NCBI GenBank assembly: GCA_000697455.1
Contig: JNET01035386.1
Location: 1-14,845 of the forward strand
From: Basidiobolus heterosporus B8920
Taxonomy: Eukaryota; Basidiobolomycota; Basidiobolomycetes; Basidiobolales; Basidiobolaceae
Length of the DNA stretch: 14,845 nt
Reading direction: 5' to 3'
Positions 1 through 8,654 of this stretch are shown here, piece by piece. The translations under genes and the position numbers were made by a program. Numbering within the stretch: the stretch's first letter is position 1; each line of letters opens with the position of its first letter. The notes under the pieces are model-generated. The model saw only the letters and a program-made list of their open reading frames with translations. It ran no database searches and had not been told where the DNA came from.

Positions 1-64
1 TGGGACTCGAACCCACAATCCCCAGATCCGAAGTCTGATGCCTTATCCATTAGGCCAACGCCCC
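1..64 (-). tRNA. tRNA-Arg (anticodon UCG), 3' end cut by the window edge
   Basis: Read on the minus strand, the sequence folds as a tRNA. The 5' acceptor strand is GGGGCGT (58-64), followed by T8 and G9 and a D-stem GCCT/AGGC. The anticodon stem TCAGA/TCTGG encloses loop CTTCGGA, giving anticodon TCG (Arg, CGA codons). The T-arm has the canonical TTCGAGT loop. No intron is present. The last bases of the T-stem and the 3' acceptor strand lie beyond base 1, so acceptor pairing cannot be checked. Confidence 0.93.
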
Positions 65-384
65 GTACACTAAATATTGGGATAGGAAATAATTTCGTAA
101 TCAAAGGTTGGCAAGTAAAACTAAAATGACACATACTACTCATCATATCATAACATGTTTGTTTATTGAATTAAATTACACGTATAAATAAATAGAAAAG
201 ATACGTTGAACAGAAATAAGAAACCCTCGTGCTGTTATTCTGTTATGCTTGACAGAAATGGTTCTCTATGTATGTATATGTTACTTCGAATTGAATTTCT
301 CAATGAAAATTGACAATCAGCGTAACAGCACTTGGTTGGGGAAGTGTTCATGGAAAATCTCAACCATGCGTGGTTGCTTGGACC
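65..384. other. Intergenic stretch: 3' flank of cgr1 and 5' flank of the tRNA
   Basis: No convincing coding region is visible. The left part is the upstream flank of the minus-strand tRNA and the right part is the 3' untranslated side of cgr1. The sequence is AT-rich with short ATAAATAAAT-type runs near 185-195. I see no second RNA gene. Confidence 0.5.
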
Positions 385-945
385 TTATTTCTTGTGTTGA
401 CTTCTTTGTCTCATTTCCTTCTTTCTGATACGTTGGAGTTTCTTTGCAGAGACCTGTTTACATATAGTTAGTGTTGAGTACCTTCAATACTTCATATTTA
501 TACACGGTTAGGTGAGTGGGGGACATACCAAAGCTTGAAGCCTTTCGAGTCTTTCCTTTTCTTCTTGAAGTTTCTTACGCTCTAAAGCTCTGTTTTTCGC
601 TTCCTAAACCACAAAACCAAAAGGGAGGAATGATTAACATACGTATTATTAAAAGTATGCTGGGCGAAATGTTTTTCTATTAAATAAGCCAGTTGGGTTG
701 AGAAAAGCTCGTACCTCTTTAATTCTTTGCTTTTCATCCTTGAGTTCCTTTTCAAGTGCTTTGACTGCTTGGATTCTTTGACGCTCACGTGTACGTGAAG
801 CCCAATCTTGGCGTACACCAGCTGGTAAATGGGTACGTCTGTAGGCGGTTTTAGGCTTCTTCCATATTTTTCCAGAAACTCTGGTGGCAGGGGCATTAGA
901 CGGTTGCTTTTCGAGATCTTTAGTGGCTACTGAAGTATTAGACAT
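385..945 (-). CDS. cgr1: rRNA-processing protein Cgr1 (3 exons)
   Basis: Exons are 945-715, 603-529 and 453-385, and the protein is 124 aa. Introns of 111 bp (604-714) and 75 bp (454-528) have GT..AG ends, and both fall between codons. Cgr1 is a small, basic nucleolar protein needed for pre-rRNA processing and 60S subunit assembly. The signature is clear: TRVSGKIWKKPKTA near residues 21-34, then a long charged helix (KALEKELKDEKQRIKEEAK) and a C-terminal VSAKKLQRIRKKE motif ending in a basic tail. Yeast Cgr1 is about 120 aa, so the length fits. The ATG at 945 is the first in frame and gives the usual variable N-terminus. The gene is head-to-head with the Scm3-like gene, 347 bp away. Identification rests on recognised family motifs across all three exons. 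Confidence 0.93.
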
Positions 946-1292
946 GCTTTTAACGGTATATAAATTGGATACGAGAGCACTTCAAGTAGTCTTGGCTTCG
1001 TTCATATTAAACTCCATTGAAGCTAGCAAGAAAAAAAAAAGAAAAATTCCTTGAATCAAATTCCAATTCAATCTATTCTATAATCAAAAATTCCTTGTTG
1101 GATCTTATACTATATGAGAGTATCCTTATATTTTTATCCAATCTTCATTAGTATTTTGTTTGTTGATATTGATAGAATCACTTGGTATATATAGATAAAT
1201 ACATATATTATGGGGATTAGAAGTAACTTGATTTGGCCCCTTGTATTTCTGCTTTTCGCATCTTCATTGTTATTCACGACTTTCTGTTGAAG
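946..1292. promoter_or_regulatory. Divergent promoter region between cgr1 and the scm3-like gene
   Basis: These 347 bp separate two start codons pointing away from each other, so they must hold both 5' leaders and probably a shared promoter. The sequence is AT-rich, with an A-run at about 1031-1040 and TATA-like stretches (TATATAGATA around 1186-1195). I cannot assign defined factor sites. A short upstream ORF (1210-1290) occupies the scm3 side. Confidence 0.55.
1210..1290 (+). CDS. Upstream ORF of 26 codons in the scm3-like leader
   Basis: ATG at 1210 opens a 26-codon frame that ends with TGA at 1288-1290, two bases before the main scm3-like ATG at 1293. The peptide starts MGIRSNLIWPLVFLLF and is strongly hydrophobic, like a signal sequence or membrane segment. 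It is in a different frame from the main ORF. If the transcript begins upstream of 1210, ribosomes would meet this ATG first and terminate right at the main start. Whether it is translated is unknown, and the hydrophobicity may reflect T-rich composition alone. Confidence 0.35.
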   Translation: MGIRSNLIWPLVFLLFASSLLFTTFC

Positions 1293-2678
1293 ATGCAAGG
1301 AGAACGTGTTGACTTGTCTTCAACTCTCGACGATCAGTTGAACGATACTCCTCTAGACACGCTTCGTTACTTCAATAGGTGTCGTCTGAAATCCGCTTTT
1401 GACTCAATCTTTCAAAAATATGGAAGAGATTTCGAGGAAAGTGATGTAGTAGATATTAGCACAGGTGAAGTGATAGAGGATAAAGGCTTTCTAAAAAAAA
1501 CACCCCAGAAGAAACTCGGCTCATTGTTCAAGCCGAAGGACGAGAAATCTCCTTTTACAGCCGACATGATTAGTTTACTGGAGCCAACAACCTCTTCCAG
1601 TACTGAAGAAGAAAGTTCTAAAGAAACTCCGACTAAAACACGTAGTGAAAAAGAGATTTATGATGAGGAAGATTTTGAAAGTATATTGGCACAGGAAAAA
1701 CCTCGGTTGTCACGTAATTTCCCACCTTTTTTCCCTCTTCCTTCCTTAAGCTACCAACAAACACCACTTTTGCCTTCACCACTGAATCCATTGTTTGATG
1801 CTTCTAAAAACTCAGCTAGTTTCAATGATACGCGTCCGACAACTCCCTCACAAGTCAAAATAGTTTCTCCTACAACCAAACCTCTACCGAGCACAACTGA
1901 ATTGGCCAACTCATTTGCCATTAACGTTCCGTTAGAAGAGGCGAGCTTATTGTCTACCAATGCTCCTCTTGATGTCCCAGAATCCAAACAAACCCCCGAA
2001 AACACTTCCTCTTTGGTGCCGATACAAGAACTAATCTCGCCCTCATTGAGTTACACTCCCACCTCAACACAACAACTAGATTCCTATGATCTACCTCATA
2101 CTCCTACTGTGGGGAAAAGGAAGTGGGAGAATGATGGAAGTTCTGAAGCCAATAGTGAGAGCAGAGAAATGAAAATATCACGGATCACTCCTAAAGATTC
2201 TCCTTTTGAGATCGAAGTACTAGTGGAGAAGAAGTCTCAAGAACTTCTTGATACTTTCATCGTTAATCTTGAGCATGGCATAGAAGAGCTATCTCCGGGA
2301 AGCTACGTTTCCGCCAAGGTTGCTGATCTTATCAGTATCAAGCAAGCAGCTTCAAGGGCCAATACACCAACTTCCATGATGGGTTACGAGGAAAAGCAGC
2401 CTGAAGGGAGCCAAGATGATGAATCACAATCAATTGTGTATGAATACTTAGAAACCTCGCGCGATTATTCAGACCACGAGGACGATGGCTCGCACGATGA
2501 TGTTACCTTGCTGTCAACACCTCACACCTTGCCAAGCAGTGGAAAAGAGCAAACTACTGTCTCATCCACGGAGATCAAATCAACTACGGAATCTAACGAA
2601 TGTAAAGGCTATGGACGGTGCACCAAAGCCTTTTGTTTCGACTGCGCTCTCGCGGAGGCAGAAAATGGACTAATTTAG
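1293..2678 (+). CDS. scm3: Scm3/HJURP-type centromere protein (CENP-A chaperone), single exon
   Basis: The protein is 461 aa and intronless. Residues 25-69 match the Scm3 domain. A helix (RYFNRCRLKSAFDSIFQKYG) is followed by the hallmark DxxDIxTGEVIEDKGFL block at about 51-67, comparable to the fungal E/D-x-IDL-x-TG-x-IVxDxGHL signature. Scm3 proteins escort the centromeric H3 variant CENP-A to centromeres. The middle (about 80-430) is low-complexity, rich in Ser, Thr, Pro and acidic residues, with several S/T-P sites that could be Cdk targets (inference). The C-terminus has a Cys cluster, C437-x5-C443-x4-C448-x2-C451, which could bind zinc. The start at 1293 is the first ATG in this frame; the frame is open upstream to 1233 but without another ATG. 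The main doubt is that the diagnostic domain is short. Confidence 0.78.
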   Translation: MQGERVDLSSTLDDQLNDTPLDTLRYFNRCRLKSAFDSIFQKYGRDFEESDVVDISTGEVIEDKGFLKKTPQKKLGSLFKPKDEKSPFTADMISLLEPTTSSSTEEESSKETPTKTRSEKEIYDEEDFESILAQEKPRLSRNFPPFFPLPSLSYQQTPLLPSPLNPLFDASKNSASFNDTRPTTPSQVKIVSPTTKPLPSTTELANSFAINVPLEEASLLSTNAPLDVPESKQTPENTSSLVPIQELISPSLSYTPTSTQQLDSYDLPHTPTVGKRKWENDGSSEANSESREMKISRITPKDSPFEIEVLVEKKSQELLDTFIVNLEHGIEELSPGSYVSAKVADLISIKQAASRANTPTSMMGYEEKQPEGSQDDESQSIVYEYLETSRDYSDHEDDGSHDDVTLLSTPHTLPSSGKEQTTVSSTEIKSTTESNECKGYGRCTKAFCFDCALAEAENGLI

Positions 2679-3172
2679 CTTTACTTATATTGAACGATTT
2701 TGCCTACCAACTTTGTTTAATTCGTACATCTTCGTGTAAATAGCTTTATGTTAATGTATATTTCCCAATTTGTGATTTAGATAGTTGTTTAGTGGCAGTT
2801 TAGATGGATACACTAAAGCTGAAGTAATGTATAGAGATAGGTTACCAAAATCAAGAACCAACCACAAATGAATTTTCTAAATTTTACAATTCATCCCATC
2901 GCATTGCATCCACATCCATCGAGTGCCCGAAAAATTTTGCTCTTTTGAGAGTCCACCTGCTTTAGGTAAAATCGATGTTTAGATGGGGGTGGGGGAGGGG
3001 ATAGATAAATTTTTATGAATCGGAAATTGAATTCATCCTTTACAATCAAGAATAAGACCTGGAAGTTGGTTAGGTTGTGAGTTAGATAACACCGTAGAAG
3101 GTCTCCCTCTGTTATTTCCACTACATTTTTATCCTCTTATATCGGTAAGCCTGCCTTACATACTTTACCCTC
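2679..3172. other. Intergenic: scm3 3' flank and mS23 promoter, with a G-rich tract
   Basis: No gene is visible in these 494 bp. The first half is AT-rich 3' flank. A G-rich run of 16 bases at 2985-3000 (G5-T-G5-A-G4) lies about 170 bp upstream of the mS23 start and may be a promoter element or a non-B structure. Small open frames crossing this stretch on the minus strand have low-complexity products and no family resemblance. Confidence 0.5.
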
Positions 3173-4063
3173 ATGTCACTTAAGAAGGCTCCTACCGAGG
3201 TTCACAAAACTGTTTCCCGTTTGTTGAAGGGAAAGCTCATTAGAGAAGAGCCTGCTTGGTTATCAGCAGTTAGAAGAATCCCCCCTGGTCCAAGCATCGT
3301 GCGTTCTGTCTCCAAGTTCGACACCACCGGTGCTTTGCCTTTCGAGAAGGAGAAGAAGGCTGTCAACAAACCTGCCAAAAAAGTGAAGAAATGGATGAGA
3401 TATAAGACAGTGAAACCACCCAAGATTGAATATCCAGAAGATAAGTTGAGACGTCAGTTCTACAAAGATCACCCTCAAGAACTTCTACGTCCTCGTATGT
3501 TGATGGAAACCGACGGTCAAAATCGCGCCGATTGGAGTAAGCTGGTTGAAGAGAACAGCAAACAGCCACAGGAAATTAACGGTGAAAGGTATGTCGCTTG
3601 TCATATTTGATATCGCTTTTATTTCAACTTGATGTCCACTTTCTCACCAAGACTTTCCTCACTGACCATAGTGTTATTCAATATCAACTTTACTTGATGT
3701 CACAAGGGTATACTACTCGTGAGGCCTACGTTTTGGCTACCTCGGAATTCTACAAGGTCAAGTCACGAGAGGACACTGAACTCATGATTGCCAAACAACA
3801 AGCTGAACACTTTGGTGCTGATATGGCCAAGAGCTCTACACAATGGGCTATCGAGAAAGAAGACGAGGCATTGGCCGAGACTGAAGCGCTTTATGCTAAG
3901 AGAAAAGAGATGTAAGTTGTCATTGATAAAGCATCTACAGAGATCTTATACTACACCCACCCACACTCATTCATTCAATACTCACCTCATTCGCTATTTT
4001 CTCTTTAGGCGCCAAATGCAGCAAATGGCTGAGCAAGCATTCACATCTAATACAGAACAATAA
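3173..4063 (+). CDS. rsm25: Mitochondrial small ribosomal subunit protein mS23 (Rsm25 family), 3 exons
   Basis: Exons are 3173-3588, 3672-3911 and 4009-4063, and the protein is 236 aa. Introns of 83 and 97 bp have donors GTATGT and GTAAGT and both split codons (AG|T Ser, AT|G Met), so the frame is restored cleanly. mS23/Rsm25 is a structural protein of the fungal mitoribosome small subunit. Recognisable blocks are LLKGKLIREEPAWLSAVRRIPPG near the N-terminus (residues about 17-39), KIEYPEDKLRRQFYKDHP in the middle, and VIQYQLYLMSQGYTTREAY followed by a SEFYK block starting in exon 2. The C-terminus is a charged helix rich in Glu, Lys, Met and Gln. The length is slightly below that of yeast Rsm25 (about 264 aa). 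The start is the first in-frame ATG. The protein has no obvious cleavable presequence, as is common for this family. Confidence 0.9.
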
Positions 4064-4301
4064 ACACCTCGCATTCCCTTTTGATCATCCTAGAACGAAA
4101 TGACTAAGACCCGCCACTGGTTGAAGAGCGCGATTTGCGTGATTTGCGTGATTTCTTTCTGTTGGAATACTCAATCATTCATTTTTATGTATTCTTTTTT
4201 TCATAAAGAAAATAATTCAACACAACGAGCGTACTTTATTAGGTAGAAAAGGGAAGGGGTTGAGTATGGGTATGCTTACAATAGTTTGCTATAGGGCAGA
4301 G

Positions 4302-4457
4302 TTAATCAAGAATCCATTCATCCGAGTCAAGGTTTGTTGAGTACTCGGTAGCTATCTCTCCAAGCTCCTTCTCCCGTGATTTATATGCCTGTTGTTGACC
4401 GAGCTTTCTCCATATTACCAAGGAGCACCGGATTATGATTCCCAGTCGGATCCTCCA
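4302..4457 (-). CDS. Possible terminal exon of an unrecognised small gene
   Basis: A minus-strand frame with no Met is open for 51 codons and ends at TAA (4302-4304). Its last 28 codons (from 4388) start right after a possible acceptor (AACAG) and read AYKSREKELGEIATEYSTNL followed by DSDEWILD, a plausible acidic protein tail. A minus-strand AATAAA lies downstream at 4240-4235. I could not find a matching upstream exon or start codon. A plus-strand frame overlaps it (4399-4560), starting MIPSRILHYCEA if ATG 4435 is used and ending KALAKQAHQER. At most one of the two is likely to be real. Confidence 0.2.
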   Translation of the reverse strand, partial: WRIRLGIIIRCSLVIWRKLGQQQAYKSREKELGEIATEYSTNLDSDEWILD

Positions 4458-4691
4458 TTATTGTGAAGCAACGTCACACTTCCCCTGCTGTGAATGGCTT
4501 GCAAGCATGGAAAAAGATTATTTGAAGGCACTAGCAAAACAAGCGCACCAAGAGCGGTGATCTAGCTGATGCCAGCTATCATCTACAGATCTGGTCTAAG
4601 CCATCCCTCCAATGATTCAATGTACTAATGACAAAAGATCGGGCCCAGTTCCTCCTCGAGGGTACAGAATGGCGAGTATTTTTTGTGTTGG

Positions 4692-4719
4692 GGGTAATGG
4701 GTAATGGGTAATGGGTAAT
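4692..4719. repeat. Tandem heptamer repeat, (GGGTAAT)x4
   Basis: Four perfect head-to-tail copies of GGGTAAT occupy 28 bp. The unit is G-rich on the plus strand but is not the fungal telomere unit TTAGGG. It lies in the gap about 310 bp upstream of the HIU hydrolase start and is probably a minisatellite. Confidence 0.9.
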
Positions 4720-5032
4720 GCTCAAAATCCATTTGCCACGGGGTAAACTGTGAAACGATAATCAACAAGTCGATACTTTCAAAATGGTGGAATATCATTG
4801 ATATAGTTTGTGCATGAGTATTATCGAATTCATAGTAGTGTGAATTTTTGATTTATCTGAGTGGCGGAACTGTGAAGGACGAATCTTAGTGGATGACCAC
4901 ATGTGACTTGGAATTTTTCTACATCTCAGATGACATTCAGTCTTGATTATCAAAATTGATGAGATGTTAATCGGCATGGAGGCGCCAAGTTTTATAAGAA
5001 GTGAAAATGGTTGCTACTGTTAGAATAAAGGC

Positions 5033-5630
5033 ATGTCCAATACCACCACCCAAAGACTACAAAGCCTAGCCTCTCACCTTAAGGTATATTTTTCTGCAGA
5101 TTTTTCGGTAGATTCTTCGCCAACACTTTAACTGTTCACTTAGCCTGCTATGCGTACTAGAAGCCCCGTCACCGCTCACGTACTTGACTCTTCTGTTGGT
5201 AGACCTGCTCAAGACGTCAAGTTGACCATTGAGAAATTGGAGAACATTCACTGGCAAGTTATCGGTGGAGGGTAAGCCAAAGGAACTTTGTAGTTTTGAG
5301 CGGCAACAACAATACTGAGCCTACTTTCTTCGTCAGACTTACCAACACCGACGGACGTTGCCCTGAGCTTTTAGCTTTGGACTACGACTTGAAGGCTGGA
5401 CTTTATCAAGTTACCTTCAACACCGGGGAGTACTATCAAAAGCAAGGAAAGTCTTGCTTCTATCCCTATGTCAAGGTAAGCCTCTTGCAAGGCATTTATT
5501 GGTCTGTACACCAGTCACTAATCAGATTTGCTATCCCTAGATCACTTTCGAGATCACCAATCCTGAGGAGCATTATCATATCCCTCTTCTTTTGAGTCCT
5601 TACTCTTACTCTACCTACAGAGGTAGTTAA
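5033..5630 (+). CDS. 5-hydroxyisourate hydrolase (transthyretin-like), peroxisomal PTS2 form, 4 exons
   Basis: Exons are 5033-5083, 5144-5271, 5337-5475 and 5541-5630, and the protein is 135 aa. The enzyme hydrolyses 5-hydroxyisourate from urate oxidase in purine breakdown. Family marks are SPVTAHVLD (His29), TNTDGRC (Arg67), CFYPYVKITFEI, HYHIPLLLSP (His117/His119) and the C-terminal YRGS. These cover the catalytic His/Arg/His residues and the defining tetrapeptide. Exon 1 encodes MSNTTTQRLQSLASHLK, in which R8-L-x5-H-L16 is a perfect PTS2 peroxisomal targeting signal. Introns are 60, 65 and 65 bp. For intron 2 I chose the CAG acceptor at 5334-5336, after a pyrimidine tract, because it joins GGG to LTNTDGR in frame without the insertion that closer AGs would give. 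An out-of-frame ATG (5007) lies in the leader. The gene converges on rcy1 with 109 bp between stop codons. Confidence 0.95.
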
Positions 5631-5739
5631 ACACTCTGCATCATCATAACAGCAAGTGCATTCAGTCAATAAAAGGCCCATCTTTAATCCAAGCACCAAT
5701 ACAGAGAATAATATATTACATGATGATCATTCATTCAGT

Positions 5740-8654
5740 TTACATGACAATGCAATCTTCGATCTCAACCTTTTTGGCAATTTTCTTGTAATCCGAACGT
5801 AGCGCTACAAATTCGTAGACATCTTCAATCCGGAGAACCCCTTGATACCGGCGTGCATCGTGTAACAGCTCTCGGAGATGCTCGGGAGAGACAATGTATA
5901 TGTTGCCTAACTCTTTGAGGGCAGTAAAATAGCTGATCGCCTCTGGCTGTCCCCTTAGGGAAGTGGAAGCCCACTCGTGATATAGATTAAGGTCGCTAAG
6001 GAAGAAGCGTTGAGTATGCTTACTTTGTATAATAAAACAAAGCTGTCTTTACCTAATCAACTGAAACCCTCCAGCTTCGTTGATGGTGAATCTCTTGATA
6101 TGTTTTCCAAGAAGACCGAAAAATCGGTAGCCAATTTCCGCAAGGAATACGTCGAGTGTTTGCTTGTCAATACCACCTACCACTAATTTGGTGTGGGTGG
6201 ATAGACATTTTACCGTTTCTACGCAAGCCTAACATCTCAATTAAAAATGTGCTCTGTAAAGAAAACGAAGAAGGTATTTACTTGGGTTGGCTTCAAGTCG
6301 GGATTTACTCTTTCGTTAGGCAGGAATTCAATCGGAAGTTGTTTTGAGCGTAGTATAAACTCCGCCTGTTGCATCAGGGCCTTGTGAGAAGAAAATAGTT
6401 GTTTAAGAATCGAGCTCAAACGGTTGCTTGACAGGTGACTTGACGTAGATACTTACCTCAATACTTTTGTCAAGTCCGGCTGCTACACAATCATCCAGAG
6501 TCCTTTCGAATTGGCGTTTTTCGTTGACTGCTTCGGAGAGAAAATCGTTTGGATCTACGAATCGGCAGACTTCTTGTTTATAGTATACATCTACCATTTG
6601 TAGGATCAGGTCACCGATATGAACCAATTCAAAGAACTCCAAGATGGGTGCCACCGATTCAGTAACGGAGTCGAAGTCCGCTTTGTACGTACCAAGTCGC
6701 TCTGTAGCTATACCAAAACCAGGCTCGATATTACCTACGCTGAGTTTCTTTAATAGTAACGTGAAAATCCGCTCGATGCAATCATGGATTAGCTTCTTGA
6801 CCGGGGAATCATCCGGCGCTCCAGCAAAGCAGGCACATCTCTGCAAGGCTTCTTTGTTAAAGTTTATCATGTGAAGTGCGAGATCAACCGATAGTAGTAG
6901 CTGTAAATCGTTCAGCTGAAAGGAGGTGCTGTCTTCTTGGATTGATAATCTGTTCATATCTGGGGTAAAGTTTTCTAGCGGATGTGAATGCGAATGTCTC
7001 TTTTGACCCCCACTGTCCTTTCCTTCAGCCGCTAACGTATTTGTAGTTTTCTTTAGCCAATTTCTCTTGAAAATGGCCACATTCATGCCTTCGAACATGG
7101 ACTTCTTCTTTGGAGCGTCACTTTCATCAATGATCCTTAGCTCATCTAACTGGGTGATTGTTAGTTGTAAGATGTGTGTAAGCATTGTTTTGTATATAGA
7201 CCTTTGTACTCCACAGGGTGGTCCACGTGTCATATTGAGACTCCAACCGCGCCACTTCTCTGATTACATAATCGTCGATAAAGGGCTCGAACAATGAAAA
7301 CAAAAGGGTTTTCCGTTGCGCGGGGTTCGGGGCATCCTTGGCAATATCCTCGGATAGTACCGTGCAATGGTAGAACGAATTCATTAACGCTTTGAAGTAA
7401 GTCTGGGGATGAATTTCATACGCTGTATCCATGAGCTCCACGATATAAGGACGTACCTACAGCAGAGTCTCAGTCGTAAGTCAAGGCAGTACTCTAGTTT
7501 GCCTTACTTACCATGTCCTGAAACACCCTCTCCAGGAATTGATCAAAGACGCCCGACTCTTCAGGGAACACCTGTTGTATCCTCAAGTATTCTTTTGACA
7601 TCGCTTGAAATAAGTACTCGGCGAACATCTCCAAGGGTTCGAATGTTACTGAAGACACCATTTGCGTCTGGTCTAAGCCCTCATAAAAGCTATGGGAGGA
7701 GAACATCAGATTTGTGATTCCTTCAGAAACTTTAGGCCTACTGAAGCTTACTTTTCCTTAGGATCGAAGTGGCACTCATAGAAGAGTGGCCATTTGTGAA
7801 TAAACACATGAAAGCATGAAGCTCCGCCGTTCAGGTTAATCAAAACTTTCGCCAGGGTCTTACATAATCAACAAGTGTTTAGGAAAAGATCGGGGCTAGG
7901 GATGCAATTAATACATAGTTCTTACCTTCATCTCGTCGATGTCATCTTCGTCATAAGCTACCTCGAATTGACCCAGGACAGAGCTTTCGAAACCGTAATA
8001 TGCTGCCTCTAGAGTTAAATTTATCTAACATAAAATGCTTTCTATTCAATTTATACATCAATGATAAAAGGTTGATATTAGAAATAGGTAAGAAAATACC
8101 TTCGTAGCGTCCCTCACTGGCTGTATACTTGAGAACCGCATGAGGCGAGAAAGTAAGGAACTAACCTCCGCCAAGTCGCGAGTATTGTCAAAAACCAGAA
8201 GGTTTTTATCTCCAGTGTTGCGAAAATCAATATAATAATGAATAAGCTCATTGTATTGCTTGATGAACTCCTCTCTCGCGGACAGTTGGACAATCTCTGC
8301 TTTGTTCGACGCTTCTGAGATGTTGGTACCTTCTGTAGATCTGGTTGAAGCATTTTTATAAGTTGATTCTCTTTCTATTCCCATCAAACGTAACTTTCGC
8401 AAGTAGATTTCCTCCTCATAAAACAAACTACTCAAACGAACACTTGTACATGAGATGGACAACAAATCGGAAACTGGCAAGTAATTCAGAATTTCAAGCA
8501 GGATTCTTCCAGGTAAATATTCGATGCCTAACTTCTCTTCAGCAGTACTCTTTTTAGAACTGCCGGAGTTTCTATCAGTTCCAAAAGAGAAAGGCTTAAA
8601 TGAGGTGAATATATTTACACTATCCCGAAAGGACTGTCTTTTTTGGGATGGCAT
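5740..8654 (-). CDS. rcy1: Recyclin-1 (Rcy1/Pof6-type F-box protein with Sec10-like region), 9 exons
   Basis: Exons are 8654-8100, 8024-7926, 7858-7752, 7689-7512, 7456-7202, 7149-6457, 6380-6282, 6228-6053 and 5995-5740, and the protein is 805 aa. Rcy1 (yeast, about 840 aa) recycles proteins from endosomes and in yeast binds Skp1. An F-box spans residues about 45-85 (starting LPGRILLEILNYLPVSDLL). The rest is a long helical Sec10/exocyst-like region, with blocks LINLNGGASCFHVFI, FYEGLDQTQM, LFSLFEPFIDDYV and LGNIYIVSPEHLRELLHDA. The protein ends CIVM, a CaaX prenylation motif like the one known in yeast Rcy1. Introns are 52-76 bp. All have GT..AG ends, and one (7150-7201) has an unusual GTCTAT donor but a good CTAAC branch-like site. 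The ATG at 8654 is the first in frame. A nearby in-frame upstream TTG (8687) was not used. Confidence 0.93.

Larger units (their letters stand above)
4064..5032. other. Large intergenic gap between mS23 and HIU hydrolase
   Basis: This 969-bp stretch has no gene I can assign. It holds a 9-bp direct repeat (GATTTGCGT twice, 4132-4149) just after mS23, a 7-bp tandem repeat (4692-4719), and two mutually exclusive short open frames on opposite strands around 4300-4560, described separately. The last few hundred bases should include the promoter and leader of the hydrolase gene. Confidence 0.5.

Noticed and set aside
582-896. Other long open frames overlapping cgr1, the complex I gene, bL31m and rcy1 in other frames or on the opposite strand
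   Set aside because: They lie over well-supported exons or splice sites, and their products show no family resemblance.
2985-3000. A G-quadruplex as a firm call
   Set aside because: Only three G-runs of four or more are present, so a three-tier quadruplex would need a run to be split. It is noted only as a G-rich tract.
4692-4719. Interstitial telomere repeats
   Set aside because: The unit GGGTAAT is not TTAGGG or another telomere unit I can support, and only four copies exist.
5272-5300. A 22- or 29-bp intron in the HIU hydrolase gene using an early AG (5293 or 5300)
   Set aside because: The first breaks the frame. The second is shorter than any other intron here and inserts residues into a compact loop. 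The CAG at 5336 gives 65 bp and a clean LTNTDGR join.
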